Positions 5,933-8,284 of a DNA stretch of 8,284 bases are shown in pieces. Position numbers and translations under genes: made by a program. The notes beneath the pieces were generated by a model, which saw only the letters and a program-made list of their open reading frames with translations, ran no database searches and had not been told where the DNA came from. Position 1 is the first letter of the stretch; the number at the start of each line of letters is the position of its first letter. The stretch comes from Actinomycetota bacterium (GTDB lineage Bacteria; Desulfobacterota; Deferrimicrobia; Deferrimicrobiales; Deferrimicrobiaceae), in contig JAENIX010000026.1 of the NCBI GenBank assembly GCA_016844415.1, forward strand, positions 1 through 8,284, read 5' to 3'.

Positions 5933-6333
5933 CGAACCACGATTTCCTTGTTCATGAGCTTCAGGATGACGATGATGAGGATGACCAGGATCGCTAGCCC
6001 GATGAGAAGGCCGAAGGTGCTGTCGGCGCCCACCGCAACCCGGTCGGTCAGCGACGCGAGACGGTGCAGGTCGCTTTCGCTCATCGAACGGACCTTCGCC
6101 ATCGCCTCCTCCGGGGAAACACCGTAGTCCACCAGCTTCTGCATAACAACCTTGCTCTCAAGGAACGCCTGCACCTTTGCGATCTCCGCCGCCCGGAGCT
6201 CTCCCGCCTCCGCCGCGCGGGAGGCGATCACGCCCGCCTCCGCCACTCCCCGCATGGATCCCAGAACTCCCATCCAACCCGCCATCGCCAGAGCCATTAC
6301 GAAAAACCATCCCGCCTTCCGAATGGATGCCAT
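5929..6333 (-). CDS. PA2779-family membrane protein
   Basis: A 134-residue exported membrane protein of unknown function, recognised by pattern as the PA2779 family. It has a signal sequence at about 1-33 (hydrophobic 'WFFVMALAMAGWMGVLG', possible cleavage after 'AEA'). A charged helical part follows, with 'EIAKVQAFLESKVVMQKLVDYGVSPEEAMAKVRSMSESDLHRLAS' in consecutive pieces at about 50-95. A C-terminal transmembrane helix at about 106-126 ('FGLLIGLAILVILIIVILKL') is followed by a short basic tail. The 'VQAFL...L...GVSPEEA..RV..LSD.E...L' pattern and single C-terminal helix are what I recall of PA2779. The adjacent PA2778-like gene supports the call. The ATG at 6333 is chosen over one at 6363 because AGGAGG lies 6 nt upstream. 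Its stop overlaps the peptidase start. Confidence 0.86.
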   Translation of the reverse strand: MASIRKAGWFFVMALAMAGWMGVLGSMRGVAEAGVIASRAAEAGELRAAEIAKVQAFLESKVVMQKLVDYGVSPEEAMAKVRSMSESDLHRLASLTDRVAVGADSTFGLLIGLAILVILIIVILKLMNKEIVVR

Positions 6334-6423
6334 CTTCCCCCTCCTTAGAAGGTATTGAAACAACGTTGAGAAATGACTTTGGAACTATCTTCGCAGATAT
6401 CAACTCGGCAGGTCAACCACAGA
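6334..6423 (-). other. 90-bp intergenic gap, AT-richer than its surroundings
   Basis: This is the only sizeable gap within the - strand train, between the second HAMP-like gene and the PA2779-family gene. It holds the AGGAGG ribosome-binding site of the latter (6340-6345) and a perfect 8-bp palindrome CAACGTTG at 6361-6368. A TTGACC resembles a -35 box, but no -10 hexamer sits at a normal distance. I see no terminator hairpin. A promoter for the downstream genes may start here, but this is not shown by the sequence. Confidence 0.4.
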
Positions 6424-6981
6424 TCAGCGATACCTGGAAAGCGCGAGGTCCAGCTCCTCCAGGGCCTTGTCCATCGCGCCCTGCAAGGCGGCAGGGTCCT
6501 TGCGGCCGGCCTGCTCCGCCCGCTCCATGATCTTCTCCCAATTCCGCCCGTCTTCACGCAGGCGCTCGATGTATGCGTTGAACAGCGTCGCGAGGAACAC
6601 GGCCTGGTCCCCTTCGCGGAATCTCACCGGTTTCAGAATGTCCCCAAGTATGTGGCTTTCGATGACCCGGCTCATCTTGTATAGCGGTCCCACAACCTTG
6701 TGGAGCGTATAGACGCAAAGCACCGCCATGGATCCGCAGACCAGCAGGACGTAAATCAGAGCGGAGAAGGAGACCATCGGCAGGGCGAACTCCGTCAGGT
6801 GGCGCAGGGCGAAAAACACGCTGGTGTAATCGCCTTCGAGCGGCCTCGAGAAAAAGAAAAACATCATGGCGAAAAGGAACAGCGCTCCGAAGGCGAAAAT
6901 GCACGAGAGCAGGATGAGGAACCGGAGCTGGAATCCCCTGTCCGCGACCGGCATTCTGCTGACGGCAGCGCGGTCCGTCAC
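6424..6981 (-). CDS. Small two-helix membrane protein with HAMP-like domain, no output domain (second of pair)
   Basis: A 185-residue inner-membrane protein of unknown function. It has transmembrane helices at about 19-44 ('FLILLSCIFAFGALFLFAMMFFFF') and 67-92, separated by a short periplasmic loop. A HAMP-like segment follows at about 93-146: 'HKVVGPLYKMSRVIESHILGDILKPVRFREGDQ'. The Gly-Pro-Leu after helix 2, the Gly-Asp and the Arg-x-Arg-Glu-Gly-Asp pattern recall HAMP regions of deltaproteobacterial receptors. A helical, charged tail (about 147-185) ends the protein, where a kinase, cyclase or methyl-accepting domain would normally be. The start is GTG at 6981, overlapping the stop of the paired gene (GTGA), with GGAGG 8 nt upstream. 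An internal ATG at codon 10 is an alternative. It is probably co-produced with its upstream neighbour and the cytochrome. Confidence 0.82.
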   Translation of the reverse strand: MTDRAAVSRMPVADRGFQLRFLILLSCIFAFGALFLFAMMFFFFSRPLEGDYTSVFFALRHLTEFALPMVSFSALIYVLLVCGSMAVLCVYTLHKVVGPLYKMSRVIESHILGDILKPVRFREGDQAVFLATLFNAYIERLREDGRNWEKIMERAEQAGRKDPAALQGAMDKALEELDLALSRYR

Positions 6982-7526
6982 GGAGCCACCCTCCCGATCC
7001 TCCCCTTAATGTCCTCCCACCTGCGACGGTACTCCTCCGGCGACGCTGAGCCGGACCTTAGAAACGCAAGGTCTTCCTTCATTTCATCTATCCTGGAGAG
7101 CGTGTGTGACCGTGCGGCATCCAGCCGCTCCCCGAAGGAAACCATCTCCTTGAGGCCCGGCACATTCGCGGGCGTGGAGAGATCCCCTTCCGCCGACATC
7201 GCCAGGACATCGGCCACCCTGTTGATTCCCGCCCGGATCCTGCGGATCAGCAGGAAGAATGCAAGGAAACTGACGGCAAGGACGCCCAGGAACAGGCAGG
7301 CGAGATGGGTCTTCAGGATTTCTTCCACGATCTGGTACGGCGTCCGGATCATGAAATGCCCCCGGTAAGTGGAGTCCCAGAGAGCCAGCCGGATATCCTC
7401 GTAGACAAGTCCGGAGAACAACGCGGCCCCCACGATGACGATCGCGGAGAAGAACAGCGCCGTACCGCCCTGGACCCGGGGGTTGATGAAGACGATCTTC
7501 CGGCGATTTTCGGGGCGCGAGGTCAT
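6978..7526 (-). CDS. Small two-helix membrane protein with HAMP domain, no output domain (first of pair)
   Basis: A 182-residue inner-membrane protein. 'RRKIVFINPRVQGG' leads into transmembrane helix 1 (about 21-43). The periplasmic loop is only about 30 residues (about 44-74), too short for a known ligand-binding domain. Helix 2 (about 75-94) is followed by a HAMP domain: 'LLIRRIRAGINRVADVLAMSAEGDLSTP' then 'GLKEMVSFGERLDAARSHTL'. The Glu-Gly-Asp-Leu between the two amphipathic helices is characteristic. The remainder (about 140-182) is a charged coiled-coil-like tail with no catalytic or signalling domain. The ATG at 7526 overlaps the cytochrome stop (ATGA). It resembles the next gene in layout but little in sequence, so the two may form a hetero-oligomer. 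A role in sensing redox state together with the cytochrome is inference from position only. Confidence 0.82.
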   Translation of the reverse strand: MTSRPENRRKIVFINPRVQGGTALFFSAIVIVGAALFSGLVYEDIRLALWDSTYRGHFMIRTPYQIVEEILKTHLACLFLGVLAVSFLAFFLLIRRIRAGINRVADVLAMSAEGDLSTPANVPGLKEMVSFGERLDAARSHTLSRIDEMKEDLAFLRSGSASPEEYRRRWEDIKGRIGRVAP

Positions 7527-8134
7527 AGTTTCTTATGACACCTGTCGCACAGCATGGCGAAACCTCTCACAGGATCGGATACCCTCAGAAAGTATGTCCT
7601 GTAATATGCGGAGACCCCCGAGGGAGGAGTCATCGGCTCCGGTTTCTGCGTCGGGTGGGCCTTCACCGTCGCAAGGAAGGGGCCATGCGCCTTGTGACAG
7701 GTCAGGCACATGAGTTTCCCGTCGTCGTCGAGGGGAAACTCCGCGGGGATCTTCATTTTCAAGTACTTGTCCCTCGGGCGTACCTGGACCGGATGCGTGC
7801 TGCGCCCCAGCTGCTCGTCATTGTGGCAGCCGCGGCAGTAATCGGTGCAATCCGCCATAAACCGCGCCGTTTCCAGATTTCCGCGGTAATAGACATGGCA
7901 CTTCGCACACTGGTCGGGTTTTCCGAAGAGGGAATGCGGGTTATAACGCGGGTCGAACTGCGTGGCCATTACCAGATACGAAATCAACGCAATCGAGAGG
8001 AGGAAAAGCAAGATCCACGAAACCCGCCTGGGTGCCTTCGCGGTCAAGGGCTCCTCTCTCAACGGCGCGCGATTTCCCCCCTCGGTTATATACCATATTC
8101 CCCGGCAGAAAACCCCATGGCTTGAGAATGTCAT
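7523..8134 (-). CDS. Membrane-anchored tetrahaem c-type cytochrome
   Basis: A 203-residue protein (if started at ATG 8134) with four CxxCH haem-attachment motifs: Cys76-His80, Cys100-His104, Cys143-His147 and Cys196-His200. Further His at 67, 114, 150 and 160 could be distal ligands for bis-His haems. A single uncleaved transmembrane anchor at about 39-57 ('WILLFLLSIALISYLVMAT') places the haems in the periplasm, so it should carry electrons near the inner membrane. It is not a recognised NapC/NrfH or c3 protein. The start is uncertain: ATG 8134 has no Shine-Dalgarno and adds 38 unremarkable residues before the anchor. TTG at 8047 has GAGAGGAG 3 nt upstream, gives 174 residues and lies about 40 nt below a TATATAAC box. 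The stop overlaps the first HAMP-like gene. Confidence 0.88.
   Translation of the reverse strand: MTFSSHGVFCRGIWYITEGGNRAPLREEPLTAKAPRRVSWILLFLLSIALISYLVMATQFDPRYNPHSLFGKPDQCAKCHVYYRGNLETARFMADCTDYCRGCHNDEQLGRSTHPVQVRPRDKYLKMKIPAEFPLDDDGKLMCLTCHKAHGPFLATVKAHPTQKPEPMTPPSGVSAYYRTYFLRVSDPVRGFAMLCDRCHKKL
8085..8112 (-). promoter_or_regulatory. Weak sigma70-like promoter candidate for the cytochrome gene
   Basis: On the - strand TATATAAC (8092-8085) contains a good -10 hexamer, TATAAC. A poor -35, TTTTCT (8112-8107), lies 16 nt upstream. If real, transcription would start inside the longer cytochrome reading frame and favour the TTG start at 8047. The evidence is only the -10 match in otherwise GC-rich DNA. 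Confidence 0.2.
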
Positions 8135-8181
8135 CCAAGGCGGGAGCAGCTGGAATCAATATGCGTCGAAATGCTTCCCGC
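8135..8181 (-). other. 47-bp gap with an inverted repeat between the partial gene and the cytochrome gene
   Basis: GCGGGAGCA (8140-8148) and TGCTTCCCGC (8172-8181) form a 9-bp stem with one bulged base and a 23-nt loop, just after the stop of the upstream partial gene. There is no T-run after it on the - strand, so it could be a weak terminator, a processing site or chance. Confidence 0.25.
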
Positions 8182-8284
8182 TCAAAGGATCCGGACGGGC
8201 ATCACGATCATCGGCAAGCCCGCGAAGACAAGCTTCTTCTGCGCGAGGAACGCCGTCTGGTTGTGCAGGAAGCGGGTAACGAAC
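8182..8284 (-). CDS. C-terminal tail of an unidentified protein (5' part outside window)
   Basis: The frame is open from the window edge to a TGA at 8184-8182 and encodes 33 residues, ending 'LVFAGLPMIVMPVRIL'. The sequence reads like a genuine protein end, with a polar 'RFLHNQTAFLAQKKL' segment and then a hydrophobic stretch, and codon use matches the neighbours. I do not recognise the family. Its stop is 47 bp before the longest cytochrome frame and it runs in the same direction, so it may be an earlier member of the same operon. A shadow frame cannot be excluded at this length. Confidence 0.5.
   Translation of the reverse strand, partial: FVTRFLHNQTAFLAQKKLVFAGLPMIVMPVRIL

Noticed and set aside
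6361..6423. A promoter in the 90-bp gap based on TTGACC
   Set aside because: No -10-like hexamer lies 16-19 nt downstream of it, so it is not listed as a promoter.
6700..7368. A 222-codon + strand frame opposite the HAMP-like genes
   Set aside because: It reads as a charged low-complexity antisense shadow; the - strand frames have coherent membrane helices, HAMP features and overlapping starts and stops.

Overview
The window looks like chromosomal DNA from a high-GC (about 60-65% by eye), anaerobically respiring Gram-negative bacterium. A Desulfuromonadota/Geobacter-like deltaproteobacterium is the best fit. The reasons are a membrane-anchored four-haem c-type cytochrome, HAMP-type membrane proteins, lipoproteins, an ECF sigma/zinc-finger anti-sigma pair and an Isf-like iron-sulfur flavoprotein. 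The lineage is an inference from gene content, not from a marker gene. There are no RNA genes, insertion sequences, CRISPR arrays or phage genes.

Layout. The left edge (1-1523, + strand) holds the C-terminal part of an ECF sigma factor, coupled by stop/start overlap to a membrane-bound anti-sigma factor with a large extracytoplasmic region. Everything from 1516 to the right edge is on the - strand and forms one tightly packed gene train, read right to left. It starts with the tail of an unidentified gene (8284-8182), then a tetrahaem cytochrome, two small HAMP-like membrane proteins without an output domain, and a 90-bp gap. After the gap come a PA2779-family protein, a PA2778-like C39-type lipoprotein, a TPR probable lipoprotein, moaA, a YhcC-type (TIGR01212-like) radical SAM protein, a hotdog thioesterase and an iron-sulfur flavoprotein. 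Most junctions are stop/start overlaps (ATGA, GTGA, TTGA or TAATG). The sigma/anti-sigma unit and the train converge, and their coding regions overlap by 8 bp.

How the parts may work together. The cytochrome and the two HAMP-like proteins look like an envelope redox or signal-transducing module. The next three genes resemble the PA2779/PA2778 pair, whose peptidase-like and TPR parts I recall as one polypeptide in Pseudomonas; here they are two coupled genes. The last four genes look like cytoplasmic metabolism: molybdopterin synthesis, a radical SAM enzyme, acyl-CoA hydrolysis and a flavin/Fe-S electron carrier. The most notable non-coding signal is a perfect 10-bp GC hairpin followed by a T-rich run. 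It lies on the coding strand inside the signal-peptide codons of the PA2778-like gene and has the form of an intrinsic terminator or attenuator. The YhcC-like gene probably uses a non-AUG start.
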